From assembly GCA_905160935.1 (NCBI GenBank), contig CAJHZI010000769.1, positions 550,001 through 614,000 of the forward strand: a stretch of DNA of 64,000 nucleotides, written 5' to 3'. How positions within the stretch are numbered: position 1 is the stretch's first letter; each line of letters opens with the position of its first letter. The stretch is from Enchytraeus crypticus (Eukaryota > Annelida > Clitellata > Enchytraeida > Enchytraeidae). The notes under the pieces were generated by a model. It was not told the origin of the DNA and did no database searches. It saw only the letters and a list, made by a program, of their open reading frames with translations. The translations under genes were made by a program, and so were the position numbers. This document shows positions 11,607 to 23,130 of this stretch, piece by piece.

Positions 11607-14600
11607 GTGAGATAGAGACAGAAAGCGAGTCAAATGAAGCTAAATATCTGTAGATTTCTAAAAACTTTCTAAGGTATGAACTCGGAAATTTGAATGACCA
11701 TCAAACCGGTGTGTACTTCTTTGATAGTTATTCTTTCTAAATACCTACAGCAATATATACAAGTTCAATGATTTTGCTATGTATAAAACCTCCACGTTCG
11801 TAAAACAACTTGAGTATAGCTTGATTCTATTTACATATTTTTTTGTGCTCAGACTGTACTGTTAGTATTCAAAACAGTGTGCATGAACTTAATTAAATAT
11901 ACATGTACATTGTCATATAGGCCTACTGGCTGGAGCCAGTGGCGATATCGGAAAGGTACTCGACTTCGGATCAGTATGTGCGGGGTTCAAATCCTGGGCT
12001 CGCCCGTCACTGACACCGCTTTCGAGTGAGGAAACTGACGTTAACATTAGCTTCTTTTACATGTATATTCTGAAATTAACAGATAACGCTCTCCCAGTTA
12101 ACTACAGACTGAGCGCAGACGTGATGAACCTGACTCTAGTGGACGTGTGTAAGAGATGTGAGCCGAGCAGTGTACAAGTGATTCAATGTCGAGTCAGTAA
12201 CAAACACGGCAGTGTCTTCAGTCAGGGCTACATCAATGTACTGGGTTAATATGCATGTTTCTATTTATTTCTTCGCCACTGGCTCCCACTGGCTCCCACT
12301 GGCTGGAGCCAGTGGCGAAGTCGTTTAGATACTCGACCGCGAATCAGTTAGGTGCGTGTTCAAATCCTGGGCTCGCCAGTCACTGACATCGCTTTCGAGT
12401 GAGGAAACTGACGTTAACCTTAGCTTTTTTACTTTTTACTTTTTATTTATATATCTACTTCTTTATTCGTCAACATTTGACAGGAACAAAAGCAAAAATA
12501 AACAAATGAAACAGCATAAACATAAAATTAGTATCTAAAATAAACCACATAAAAAACACAGTTAGCCGAATTGGTTCAAAATACTCACTTCATACATTCT
12601 ATTATTTATTATATTTTATATAATTAGATTGTCGATTGGGGAATGACGCCCCTGCCCAGTAAATGTTAGTCGAAGCTGAAGAAGGCATAAGGGGCCAACC
12701 TCGTCCTAAGCAGAATCCCTCAAGATTATTGTTATATCACAAGGAATGTTATACGATGATAATGGTTGTGGTGTGGTTGTTGTGTGGTTGTCGTGGTGGT
12801 GGTGGTGGTGGTGGTGATGGTGGTGGTGGTGGTGGTGGTGGTGATGATGATGACGACGATGATAAATTCTCTCTGATGTACCGTCTTATTTTGCTTAAGT
12901 TAATGATTAAAAGCTAAAAAAGCTAATTTTAACGTCAGCTTCCTCATTCGATAGCGATGTCAGTGACGGGCGAGCTCAGAATTTGAACCCGCACATATTG
13001 ATCCGCTGTCGTGTATCTTATCAGCAGTGATTGATTTTATTGCACCAAAATCTTAAAATATCGAGTGACATTGACAGCGACTATCGTATATAAGGGTGTA
13101 GATTGGATTGACAGGTTTTAGTAGCATATAAGGAAATGTTCAAATAGAATTTAATCGCTTATTTTAATATCGGAAGCCATTTTGGCTTTTTGAAACAAAA
13201 TTGATAATGTGTATTTATTCTTAGCTGATAGGCCTACTCTTAACGCAACAACATATAATTAAATTAAATAAGAAAAATGGGGCAAGCGATACCAACTATA
13301 ATATTGTAATCAATTTAACACATTAGTACGTAAATCTAAATACTTTTTCTTTGTATCTCTCCAGTGTTCTGTCTAGCGGCAGGTCCAAGGTAAATATTCC
13401 TACCTACATGCTGCCTTCACGCTTCGTAAAGAGCATACCACACATTAACGAGTTAACCCCTTCACAAAGGGCTATGTCTTATGCACACCGTAATGTGGTC
13501 GATGTCTTGGTGATAATATGGCTTCTGAGGTGGTTTCCCGTTGTCGATTTCTTTGTATAAGAAAACCGTCAAAAAGCTACATCCAGCTACATCTAAAATA
13601 ATTCTGAATAATCTGAGTATTTTCTCAATGTTACACGCAATGCCTTGAACACCCATTGATAAACTTAATAATAGTATTTATGAATTTTAATAATACTGTA
13701 ATGCTCTGCTTTACATTAGATGCCACAAAACTCTTAGCAACATCCAAGACCGTTCAATATACACCTGGAGTGAATGCGACGTTTCCGTGCTCCGCTACTT
13801 CGGACGCCAGCACTGCGGTATCTTATCGTTGGTACTGGAAAGGTCCCGATAAACAGGAAGAATCTCGACTTCTATACGACAACTCTGTCTATTTCGACGA
13901 AGAGGAATACATGCTGCACATACTGACAGCGCACGATCCCGGTAAGGATCTTCTAAGAGTGGGTGAGTATCGGTGTGAGGTGAGCAATGGATACAGTTCT
14001 GCCTTCATCATCCATCACTACATCAGTCCTTATCCATCTGGTAAGTAAAGATCGCTCTAGGTATTTTATTATAGGTATTTTGAATATGAAGTCTGGAATT
14101 TGAAACTTTGGACTGATTATCTGGATTTTGGAATTTGCACCGTTTTTGGACCTCCTTTATGCTCGCCGGCTTGATTTTCTCTCAATTGTGCTCGATGTTG
14201 TCATTGATGACTGTAGCACTCTAATTGTTGTTACGTTATGTTTGTTATGAATGAGTATTGCTGGATGGCGTAAAATTCCGCTTATATGTGGAAATTTTTA
14301 CTACTGTAGATATTAATTTAAATCTAATTGTTATTAGCTCATGATTGCAATTGAACTCTTCCTGTCTAGAAGAACGAGTTCGGTCATGACACTGCTATAT
14401 AGGTTTTCGTTGTTAACAATAATATTATTAATAATAATAACTTAAAGCTACTGCCGGGATTAAAAGCTAGCTTATGCGACGAAGTTATCTATTGTTGGCT
14501 ACCTGTATATCAGCTAGAATCGAATTAACCTAGGTCCGGCTTGATATTACATTAAGATCTAAATATATTATAGAAAAATTAAATTATTAAAATAATAATA

Positions 14601-16612
14601 TATTATTGTAATAATAATTTTTAAAAACGTTACCGTGTTGTGTCCGGGCTATGTTAAGAATAGACCAGTCGGTGACTGCACGTGTCGTATAAAGCGACTA
14701 AAGCATTAATAGTACGGAAGCTCTCACTTGCTCTACTAAATCAGTAGGTTAATAAGCTGTCGCTGATGTATTTGTCTTGTTATGTTAAAGTTAATTAAAA
14801 ACATTTATAATATCGACCATTTCTTAATGAATAGTTTTTGTTGGGCTTGCGTCCGAAAATCACAGATTTATATAATTAAAATTTTATTACAAATCTGCAA
14901 CCTGTGTAACAGCATGCCTGTTTAGGAAAGAGGATATGAAAACTAGCGATTATACTTTATGTACATGCATGGCTATAACAACAACTCGCAATATAGTGAA
15001 CTGATCAACTATGTTGATCTCTATCATTTCTAGTATATGATGTTTCAACCGTTAGGCCATACATTCCGTTTTTCGTGCAACCAGTCCAGTGAATTTCCGA
15101 GATTTTACTCTTAAATCAGCGCAGCTGGGAATCGAACTCACGAGAGTTCAATCAATTCACCTCAGACTTAAAACAGTATTTAAAACATCATGTCGATAGC
15201 TGACGCCTCTATCCACTGCGCCACTGAGCTATTATATATAACAAATTAATAAACTTAATAACATAATAGTGCGTGCAGGTAAAAGTAAACACGCATCATA
15301 GTGAAATGATCAACTATATTGATATCTATCACTTTTTAACACCACATTTTCCGAGTAACCAGTCCTGTGCATGTCCGATATTTAACTCTCAGATCAGCGC
15401 GTCTGGGATTCGATGATGACTTGATGCAGAAGGTTGTGATGTTACAGCAGATAACAAGAACACTGGCCGCACAATGAACGTCACGTCTTCAGCATGGGCA
15501 ATGGCACTTCTTCTGGATAATCCGCTAGTACTTACACTTTGTGGGGTCATCATTGTCCTCTTCATCATTACGAATTGTGTGGTCATCAAACTATGCAGAG
15601 TCAGAAAACAACGATCTACAAATGGTCAGTGTTTAATTAGTCTTTCTATACGATATTTTGTCAAATCACATGTTTTTTTTATATATGCGACTATGAAAAT
15701 ATATAATCGCATATATTTACTACGGGATATATTTTCCAAAATTTCATTGCGCAAATTCTATGCAGCACATATTCTTTGATATTTTCATGAATTTAATTTC
15801 TTATACAAATACTAACATAGTTTAGAAGTTGGTTATAATGTAGACATGAACCGATATATCAGTAGCTTAATGGATCAATAGATGGCTGATGTATATACAC
15901 TGTGTTTTTTATAACTGATACCCCAAATTGCTTTAACAATAAAGTCGTAAGAAGTTGACCGATGTTCTTTGAATTAACAGAACTTGACCAGCAGCCAATT
16001 CTACAAAACTTAGAGAAATTTCGATTGAATATCTTTAATAACGTGTAAGTTATAGTTTCTCGAATAGGAGTGGGGTCAGATAAGATATTTCCAATACAGG
16101 ATTACGGGCGTGTTACATTTAGAGTGGATTAGCTGAGGTAGATAGATAGGAACATATAGTGTGGCTGAGGTATATACATAGATAGGAACCTATAGTGTGG
16201 CTGAGGTATATACATAGATAGGAATCTATAGATAGATAGCTGAGGTAGATAGATAGGAACATATAGTGTGGCTGATGCATTAATAGATAGACAATTGCGT
16301 GTATATTTAACTGTTCTGTGTTGTGATGTAGACAACATGCACTGCATGGATGAAATGTCGTACACCACTACTGAAGATCTGCAACAAAACTCACATGGCT
16401 CAGTGAAGCCAAAAGTAAAACCCGATACCTCTCGATACCTTCACCTTGACCCTGGATTTTCCTCACAGGAAGGAATAGAGGATAGATACACTGATGTGAG
16501 CTCCAAGCGCTCTTGTAAACAAATGGAAGAACTACTGAGGTGTAACCCGGGTCAAGCAGAAAAAATCGACTCAGTGTACGAAGAGATAAACGACCTGGAG
16601 GTGATGGATTAA
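5408..16612 (+). CDS. Five-Ig-domain type I membrane protein (L1/neuroglian/contactin-like), 11 exons
   Basis: Exons: 5408-5495, 5797-5905, 6978-7351, 8334-8462, 9150-9258, 9580-9764, 10706-10846, 12083-12244, 13720-14040, 15448-15624, 16332-16612. All join in phase to 691 codons plus TAA. Residues 1-28 are a signal peptide (MTLLLFLCSVINS core). Five Ig domains follow, seen as Cys pairs: KLSC/YQC, LPC/YKC, LRC/YVC, MRC/IQC and FPC/YRC, with Trp in IEWRK, FYFWK, ISWSR, ITWF and YRWYW. Domains 2 and 4 resemble L1/neuroglian Ig domains (GNLIFSYL; QCRVSNKHG, YINVL). One membrane helix lies at about residues 562-584 (LVLTLCGVIIVLFIITNCVV). The 93-residue tail ends in SVYEEI. No fibronectin III repeats were found between the last Ig domain and the membrane, unlike true L1 or contactin. 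An adhesion or recognition receptor is the likely role. Exons are read by eye, not from transcripts. Confidence 0.8.
6057..6440 (+). mobile_element. SINE-B copy split by a SINE-A insertion
   Basis: The family start (CTTCCCTTGAATCTCAGG) is at 6057-6125. The rest (CCTAGGCACTCATCAG, GCCCTTTCTGACG, then CCTTTTATGACGCGTGCAG) is at 6273-6440. A SINE-A copy at 6145-6272 sits between them, so SINE-A inserted second. Lies in an intron of the Ig gene. Confidence 0.6.
6145..6272 (-). mobile_element. SINE-A copy nested in SINE-B
   Basis: Inverted copy with GAGCCCAGGATTTGAACCCC (B-box complement) and GTCACTGTCTCCAG at the head. Diverged from the consensus. Confidence 0.65.
7485..8333 (+). repeat. Tandem satellite made from the 5' part of the downstream Ig exon
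   Basis: Ten head-to-tail copies, spaced about 76-87 bp, each start with GAAGGTAACCTGATATTC or a variant and run through GATGGCAGGCTGTATAAATG. Each copy contains the acceptor, about 65 nt of exon 4 of the Ig gene, and about 20 nt of intron-like filler. The array abuts the intact exon at 8334-8462, where the reading continues into CAACATTCGC. Copies show higher-order similarity (the 2nd to 4th resemble the 7th to 10th). None has a donor, and the exon frame meets TAG a few codons after the copied part. Confidence 0.9.
8970..8990. repeat. (TC)n microsatellite
   Basis: Short TC tract in an intron of the Ig gene. Confidence 0.8.
9342..9445 (+). mobile_element. SINE-A copy lacking its head
   Basis: Matches from ACTCGACCGCGGATCAG through GGGGTTCAAATCCGG to GACGTTAACC. 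The 5' head and A-box-like part are missing or eroded. Confidence 0.65.
10905..11125 (+). mobile_element. LINE 3'-end fragment
   Basis: Contains CCACTCGTACGTGGACATG, then GGACATACCAGTAGGCAGTG and CACTAAGACGG, the 3' end of the LINE family seen at 20451 and 24040. Intronic and degenerate. Confidence 0.55.
11390..11490 (-). mobile_element. SINE-B fragment with partial SINE-A head upstream
   Basis: GGACCCTAGTTAAATTTGG, then ATTCAAGGGAAGATGATGA, is SINE-B inverted. Upstream, at 11245-11312, SINE-A head pieces in both orientations form a short hairpin (CGCCACTGGCTGGAGCCAGT). Confidence 0.5.
11560..11601. repeat. (GA)n microsatellite
   Basis: Pure GA tract in an intron of the Ig gene. Confidence 0.9.
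11924..12058 (+). mobile_element. SINE-A copy just upstream of an Ig exon
   Basis: Nearly full copy with head ACTGGCTGGAGCCAGTGGCG and B-box-like GGGGTTCAAATCCTGG. It ends 24 bp before the exon at 12083. Confidence 0.75.
12271..12430 (+). mobile_element. SINE-A copy with triplicated, palindromic head
   Basis: The head reads CTTCGCCACTGGCTCC, then repeats CACTGGCTCC, then inverts into GGAGCCAGTGGCGAAG. It can form a hairpin before the normal body. It lies 27 bp after the exon ending at 12244. Confidence 0.7.
12780..12862. repeat. (GGT)n/(GAT)n microsatellite
   Basis: GGT-rich tract passing into GAT/GAC triplets. It follows a LINE/SINE-C-like fragment at 12640-12750 (GGGAATGACGCCCCTGCCC). Confidence 0.8.
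12921..13025 (-). mobile_element. SINE-A copy
   Basis: Inverted, from TTTTAACGTCAGCTTCCTC to GATCCGCTGTCGTG. The head is lost. Confidence 0.6.
13357..13540 (-). mobile_element. SINE-C copy
   Basis: Inverted: CTCCAGTGTTCTGTC, GGCAGGTCCAAGGTAAATA, then TTAACGAGTTAACCCC. Intron of the Ig gene. Confidence 0.5.
14100..14240 (+). repeat. Dispersed repeat D (first of three copies)
   Basis: About 130 bp beginning TTTGGACTGATTATCTGG, with GGAATTTGCACCG and GTAGCACTCTAATTGTTG. Similar copies lie at 33985 and 48372. Class unknown. Confidence 0.7.
14638..14725 (+). mobile_element. SINE-B/C head fragment
   Basis: Carries GTGTTGTGTCCGGGCTATG and CTGCACGTGTCGTATAAAGC, then GACTAAAGC, the 5' block shared by SINE-B and SINE-C. 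Confidence 0.45.
15055..15410 (-). mobile_element. tRNA-like SINE-D, one full and one partial copy
   Basis: Inverted, with GGGAATCGAACTCACGAG (B-box complement) and CACTGCGCCACTGAGCTA (A-box complement). A second partial copy (CCAGTCCTGTGCATGTCC, CTGGGATTCGAT) follows. The last ends 38 bp before the membrane-helix exon at 15448. Confidence 0.55.
16125..16270. repeat. Tandem repeat before the last Ig-gene exon
   Basis: Four degenerate copies of a unit of about 40 bp (GGAACATATAGTGTGGCTG, AGGTATATACATAGATA). It lies 62 bp upstream of the tail exon. Confidence 0.75.
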
Positions 16613-18087
16613 AACAGGCAAAGGATAATCAAAATTAATTTCCTCAGAATAATTTAGGCCATTCCTTCGCCAGTGGACGTAAGTCTGAACGCAAGTAAGC
16701 CTGACATCATTTCTGTATATGGAAACGGACGTTAAAACCTTTATTAATTACTGCGAAATGGTAACATTGTGTAATAGCCTAGACTGTACAATCCCACTTA
16801 TTTTGACAACAACAATTTTCATTATCCTTAATTGACTCAAGTTGTGGGAAATGATGCGGGATTTAACGTTTATTTCAGTAAATTATATATAACTACAAAT
16901 TATATATTTAATAATTTATCAATAAAAACAACAATATAACATTTAGTCATGTAGAAATTTGGGATTGAATTCAGTTAGAACATATGACAAGAAGATTGCT
17001 CGAGGGAATATGCCTCGCTTTTCGAGGAAATAGAGTGATGCAGTGCAACCTATATGGGCATTTATAAATCTATATTTTAAGAGAGAATATACTAATACAC
17101 GTAGTACATATGTTTATTTAAAAGTTTTCAAACACCGACAAAAAATTGTGAAAGCAGACAAATCAACAGTTCAGAGTGTGATCAACATGCAGTAAAATAA
17201 AATTTGCTGACTGCGGCCATCAGAGAGGGCACTGAAGTACCCTATCGAGCTGACCACCTCAGTAATCAAAGAAAGAAGGAGATAGAAGAAACACTAAAGC
17301 TCTTGCTTGAAAAATTATGACAACAGTTATATGTTACGTATATGCCATTCTTAACATATTACTATATAATATTATTCTATTTTTTATATTTTCAGTGTTA
17401 CTTCACTTGATAAGTTAAGTATTAAGTTTTATCTTTAAATAAACTGTAAGCTAGAGCTATGATACAATTGATTTGCATATAAGGAGTTGTACATGTATAC
17501 TGCATTTGTTTTAATCGTATAATTTTAGTAATTTTTATATTCATTTCAATTATTGAGTTATTTCAATATTGTTTTTCTGTGCGCGTCTGTTCTAAACTTA
17601 TTTTTCGAAACCTAGCCTTTATAACCAAAATTCACAGCTAAAACGTACACAAATATGCACATTTAATAAAACAAACACACAGAAAACTAAACTAAATACA
17701 GTACGGGAAATAAAAGGCACGAAAGTAGGCCTACTTTATTACGAATTTAACGCGAAGGTGTAGATTGCACTACAGATTCGAACCTGCACTAGGCAAGTCA
17801 GCTACATGTAGCTATGTTCTCATTGCACAACAAACTAGTGAATTGATAACTCGATACCAGCTTTAACCGCATACATTCACACACAAACATCACACATACC
17901 ACCATACTCACATACAAATATTTTACTTGCAGTTTATAATAACGTAATCGTTAATTATTAGAAATAGTCTATGTATCTTTATCATGTTTTCCGAATTATA
18001 AGTTTTATTAACAAAGATTACCATGACTTTCTGGTTGTTGTTGCTGATCAATAACTACCACACTTCGTGCAGAGTGGAAGCATCTAA
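16613..18087. other. Intergenic, little recognised
   Basis: Downstream of the Ig gene. AATAAA occurs near 16920 and could be its poly(A) signal. A GACGTTAAAACC-type fragment (repeat E) is at 16700-16750. The rest is AT-rich with no exon or long frame. Confidence 0.4.
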
Positions 18088-18216
18088 CCACTGGCTGGAG
18101 CCAGTGGTGATGTCGGTAAGACACTCGACCGCGGATCAGTATGTGCGGGGTTCATATCCTGAGCTCTCCCGTCACTGACATCGCTTTCGAGTGAGGAAAC
18201 TGGCGTTAACATTACC
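18088..18216 (+). mobile_element. SINE-A copy
   Basis: Full copy with CCACTGGCTGGAGCCAGTGG at its head and GGGGTTCATATCCTG at the B-box-like site. It abuts an inverted LINE tail. Confidence 0.75.
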
Positions 18217-18500
18217 CCTCTCTCTTAGTGCACTGCCTACTGGCAGGTCCATGATACATAACGCCTCCACTCTTCTTTCTTCCGCCTTCCTCTTCATTTC
18301 CACATATGAGTGGGTCTTTAAATCATCTAACATACCTAATCTCGGCTTGCCCCTGCCTCTTTTTCCTTCCATTCTACCCTCTATGACCTCTTTTAATAGA
18401 CCTTCCCTCCGTAGAATGTGTCCTATCCATCTCTTCTTCCTATTTCTTAATACATTTATCAACTGTCTATCTGTGCCAACTCTCTCCAGTACTTATACAT
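18217..18500 (-). mobile_element. LINE 3'-end fragment
   Basis: Inverted LINE tail encoding INVLRNRKKRWIGHILRREG and [20 protein letters not shown], the usual C-terminal end of a LINE ORF2. Starts at the conserved 3' end (CACTGCCTACTGGCAGGTCC). 5'-truncated. Confidence 0.75.
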
Positions 18501-19094
18501 TACCTATAGCTTAATATATAACTTTTAGTGAAAGGAGGAAGGTCAGAGAGCCGAGAGTAAATACTTCCCCAGTGTAGTAGTACATCAGTGCGTAAAGAGG
18601 GATATTATAGGGTAGCGATAAATTACTGTTGCACGACAGAAATCGAATACGCAATGAGACAATTAAACCACCACAGTCTATCTTTAACCGAAGCCATACG
18701 ACTTATAGTCGCAAATCAAAGTGGAACCTTGAATCGTGAATTCGCACTGACGAAATAACAAAATTAATTACCAGTGAACGCACAAGGGCCTACACATATT
18801 ACGAAAAGGAAGTTAAAATACGATTCCACAATATTTCAATTAACACGTGGTAGGAGCCAATATTTCCTCCACAATATTAACCCTAACGCAAGATATAGGC
18901 CTACCATAATTCAAAACAAACCGTAGCACTAAATGTATCTCTACAGTTGTAGGACATACCTACTTAAGAATTTTTAAGCGAAAGCAAAAATTATAAAAGA
19001 ACAAAGTTAATAGTTAAATAATTCAATGCTAAAATTAAAGTCAAGTTTAACGTCAGTTTCCGGTTCGAAAGCTTAAGCCACTCATTGGGCGTTT

Positions 19095-19420
19095 CTTGCT
19101 CCATCATCACCATCATCATCATCATCCTCATCATCCTCATCCTCCTCCTCCTTCTCCTCATCATCATCATCATCATCTTCTTCTTCTTCTTCTTCTTCTT
19201 TTTCTTCTTCTTCTTATTGTTATTATTATTATTCCTTTGATTCCCAGTTTAGACAGGGTCGAGATACCAATACACTTTCTGAATTCCACTCTGTCCCATA
19301 CCTTTCCATTAGTCAATCCCCTATTTTTAATATAACTCACTGCATCCCAAGTCAATATTGGTTTATCTCTGTCTAACTTAACATCAAGCTCATCCCTCCA
19401 AACTCTCTTCACTATAACCT
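19095..19420 (+). repeat. (CAT)n/(CTT)n tract and SINE-B copy
   Basis: CAT/CCT triplets then CTT triplets (19095-19240) lead into SINE-B (TTTGATTCCCAGTTTAGAC, GGGTCGAGATACC). The triplet tract is the element's expanded edge repeat. Confidence 0.6.
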
Positions 19421-19742
19421 CCCCTTCTGCCTTTCCCACAGATGCCCATAACATCTCAGTCTCGACTGAGCCTACATACCCCTAATCCCCGCAACACTAA
19501 ACTGTATCCTCACATATTCATTTTCAATTCTTTCCTTCCTAGTTTTCAACAAGTTAGACGCAACATTCTCATCTCTGTCATGCCCACCTCTTTACATCGT
19601 TACAGGCCTAACCACCGAACTACAGAATTTATCTTTCAGACATAGTGGCATTCTTTTATCTCAAAGCACTCAACTAGCTGAGCTACACCACAAAGCACAC
19701 CACTAGCGGCCCAATAAAAATATTAATAAATATTACTATAGT

Positions 19743-19870
19743 TATCATCATCATCATCATCATCATCTTCCCTTGAATCCCAGTTTAACTAGGGTCGGGA
19801 CACGAATAGACTGTCTCAACTCCTCTCTGTCCTACACCACACCACCAGTCAATCCCCTATTGAGGCTTTT
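19743..19870 (+). mobile_element. SINE-B copy with (ATC)n edge
   Basis: (ATC)n, then CTTCCCTTGAATCCCAG and GGTCGGGACACGAATAG. Close to the consensus. Confidence 0.65.
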
Positions 19871-20430
19871 CCATTCGATTAAATATCCACTTCCTGATCC
19901 AGATCACATCTGCTGAATACCATCATTTGAAAGAATTGTTTCTTTTACACAACCATAGCAAACTATGACTATAGTTATATAAAAGATAAAATTATTTCAA
20001 ATGATTGTATACAGCTGATGCTAATATAGATCAGGAAGGAATATTGAACGTGAATAGGTCTATTTTGTTTTAGTTTTGTGAAAAGGAAATTACTAGCACA
20101 TAGTGCATGCTTGATGCAGAGATATAAATAGCATTTGTAATATCAAGTTAATTAAGATCAATTAGATGCAGGAACTGAGGACTTTTAAATATAATACTCC
20201 TCAGATACAGTTGCGACAAACCGCTTTGCATTTTACCGAATATTATTCAGGTCTAAATATATTGATGGCGATCATAGCATAAACATGGAAAAGTTTACTA
20301 GATGTTCAACGGAGTTATTCTATGTTGTAAGAAAAGGAATCTGAATTTTCTGAAAAGCAAACCACAACAATTAACAATTCATAATTGTACCTTAATTTGT
20401 TAATTAATTATCCATTGATAATTAATTCAA
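19871..20430. other. Intergenic, nothing recognised
   Basis: AT-rich sequence with no open frame of note. Confidence 0.4.
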
Positions 20431-21105
20431 ATTATCAACTATAAAAGGTAATGAGAGTGTCCAATAAGAAAGGTGAAGTTAATATCACAATAAATGGTAC
20501 GAAGTTGGAACAGGTAAGGAGTTTCAAATATTTGGGTCATACTATAACAGATGATGGGAAATGTGAAACTGAAATAGGCTATGCAGCAGGATTGCACAAG
20601 CAAAAGCGGCCTTTGGTAGTAGAAAAGAACTATTAACAAAAAGTCTAAAGAAAGACACAAAGATAAAGATAGTGAAAACTTTGGTTTGGACCACGCTATT
20701 ATATGGATGTGAAACATGGACCTTAAGGAAGGAAGATATTAGGAAACTGGAGGCATTGGAAATGTGGATTTGGAGAAGAATGGAGAGGATTAGCTGGACT
20801 CAAAAGGTTACAAATGAGGAAGTCCTGGAGAGAGTTGGCACAGATAGACAGTTGATAAATGTATTAAGAAATAGGAGGGAGAGATGGATAGGACACATTC
20901 TAAGGGGGGAAGGTCTATTAAAAGAGATTATAGTAAGGTAGAATGGATGGAAAAAGACGCAGGGGCAGGCCGAGATTAGGTATGTAGATGATTTAAAGAC
21001 CCACTCATATGTGGAAATGAAGAGGAAGGCGGAAGACAGAGAAGAGTGGAGGAGTTATGTACCATGGACCTGCCAGTAGGCAGTGCACTAAGAGAGAGAG
21101 AGATA
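20431..21105 (+). mobile_element. LINE ORF2 3' remnant, frameshifted
   Basis: The longest LINE piece here. Two frames (20451-20636 and 20672-20941) encode FKYLGHTITDDGKCETEI and TLLYGCETWTLRKEDI, RKLEALEMWIWRRMERISW and [16 protein letters not shown]. These are the post-catalytic C-terminal block of a non-LTR reverse transcriptase. The catalytic palm is absent and the two parts are in different frames. It ends GGCAGTGCACTAAGAGAGAG. Confidence 0.8.
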
Positions 21106-21761
21106 CTGAACATTGCCAGCCGTCAATGGAAGCACACACCCCTTCCCACTCTCCCACCACTACCCCACTAGGCTTTGTTTATTATATGAGCAGCGTTACC
21201 ACTACATAATTATTATGAAAGGTTTCTAATTTCAATAATTTGTTAGTGCGCTGGTGTGTGTGTGTTGCATTATACTTCCACTTCACTATATTTCATTATC
21301 TTTTGCTGTAGGCCTAAGTGTGGTTGCTTATCAGTAATATTTTAATTTAATTAGTCTGTCAGCGCGATGGTTTACCAGTAGGCCTAATATTGTAATAGCC
21401 TATCATTCAATTACTCTCTCAATCAACTGGTGCGTCTGTAATCTTCATCATCATCTCCCTTTAAATATTAGTTTAACTGGGGTATGGTGCTATTTACTGT
21501 GTGTAATATTTTAATATTAATTTAAGATTATTACATGTAGTTTAACAATAGTATATTAATATTAATTTGTCAATGTACATGTATAGGTTTTTAAGTAATA
21601 TTATAATTTCATTATTCATTCAATCTACTAATTTGTCTGTTCATCGTTTGTATTTGGAGCCTAAAATTACAAAACCAAATCAAACATTGCTAAGATATAT
21701 TCTTGCAGCTCTACTTGAAAAAATGTTATGTTTAAATAATAACAACACAGCAATTCTGACT
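21106..21761. other. Intergenic, nothing recognised
   Basis: AT-rich, apart from a small SINE-B scrap at about 21445-21485. Confidence 0.4.
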
Positions 21762-21890
21762 GAAGCTAAGTTTATCGTCAGTTTCCTGCTCAAATATCAT
21801 ATCAGTTTCAGGGACATCACTGGATTTGAACTCTATGCCTACTGATCCGCTGCCGAACACCTTGCCAGTATGCCACGGGCTCAGCCCAAA
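21762..21890 (-). mobile_element. SINE-A copy, diverged
   Basis: Inverted; GAAGCTAAGTTTATCGTCAG to GCCGAACACCTTGCC. About the most diverged copy. Confidence 0.5.
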
Positions 21891-22240
21891 GTAGTAGAAA
21901 GTGTAATGGTACGAGATGTTCAGCTCCAATATTTGCGAATTGCGTCGAATGAATAAAGAATTTAATAATTAATTAATTAATAATTTTAATAGGATTACTA
22001 CACTTAATTAACATAAATTTAGTTCGCAACGAAACAATAAGAGGAATTCAAATTCTGTTACTTCGTTTATTTCGAGGTAGTGCTTGATTGTGTGACAAGT
22101 TGGAGTCAAGTTCATGTAATTCAAATAAAAGGTCCTTTGTCACATTGAACCATCGTGCGATTGCCGGTCGCAATAATTATATAATAAGAAAGAGTCAACT
22201 ATCTCTTAACGGATATGAGTAGGCTAAAGTATATAGCCTG

Positions 22241-22241
<1 letters not shown>

Positions 22242-22292
<51 letters not shown>
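22242..22292. repeat. (AT)n microsatellite
   Basis: Pure AT dinucleotide tract. Confidence 0.9.
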
Positions 22293-22299
<7 letters not shown>

Positions 22300-22851
22300 T
22301 GTAATATAATATATAAATAATATATCATATGTATTCCTGTCACTACCGTATTATCAGCTATTTTGTTCCGCATAATGTGTCCGAAAACCTTCATCTGTTG
22401 TCGTCGTATTCGGTTCAAAAGGTCACTACAAGTTGTAATTCTTTGTAATACATCTTCATTTTATGTGTATGTATATATATACATATGCATGTAAATGCAT
22501 GCTGCCTGCAGAAAACTTTCACTAAAACATTTTATTTTTACAAATTTGTACTTTATAATATCATATCAAGAATTCATTGAAAACTCTCATGAATAGAAAA
22601 ATTCTGGAAATTTTTGTAACAAACAATATTTGTATCGTTAATCTCGTGTTTTGTAAGTTAAAGGTGGGATAGGAATGACAATGATTAGGCCTGTTAGCTT
22701 TACTTAAGCTTATAAAGACACGAAATCAAAGTTTGAAGTCAGTTTTCGTTAAATAAAGGATACCATTAAAGACAGATGATTTCCAATTGATAACTTCCAG
22801 TTTTCAGGGCTAGTGTTTTTATACCACTACTAATAATAATTATAAGAAATG

Positions 22852-22905
22852 TCTTACGTCCGTTTTGTCAAACAAGGATTATGTCAGGGACGTCAATATA
22901 AGATA
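22852..22905 (-). repeat. Dispersed repeat E fragment
   Basis: TTACGTCCGTTTTGTCAAAC and GATTATGTCAGGGACGTC. Repeat E is read elsewhere as GACATCATCC, GATGAGGAAACGGACGTTAA, GCC, then (TTA)n. Confidence 0.5.
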
Positions 22906-23018
22906 ATATTATTGCTACAAACTCAGACATTTGCTGGTTTAGGTAATAACTTAACTAAACAACTATACATGCATAAAATAAATAGCGTTAAGATAATAAC
23001 TTCGTAAATAATGGTAAA

Positions 23019-23130
23019 TTGTATTTCAATTATAGTGCTTAAGTAATATTAAGCACTATAATTGAAATACAATAGTAATATAAGCTTAAGTAAAGCTAAT
23101 TATTAATTAGCTTTACTTAAGCTGTTAGAT
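23019..23130. repeat. Two adjacent hairpins
   Basis: Inverted arms around GTGCTTAAGTAATATTAAGCAC (centre near 23045), then a second palindrome AGCTTAAGTAAAGCTAATTA facing its complement (centre near 23105). Function unknown. Confidence 0.7.

Noticed and set aside
20451..20941. Two frames resembling a host protein
   Set aside because: They are the C-terminal end of a LINE reverse transcriptase, frameshifted and repeated at 24030 and 26885.
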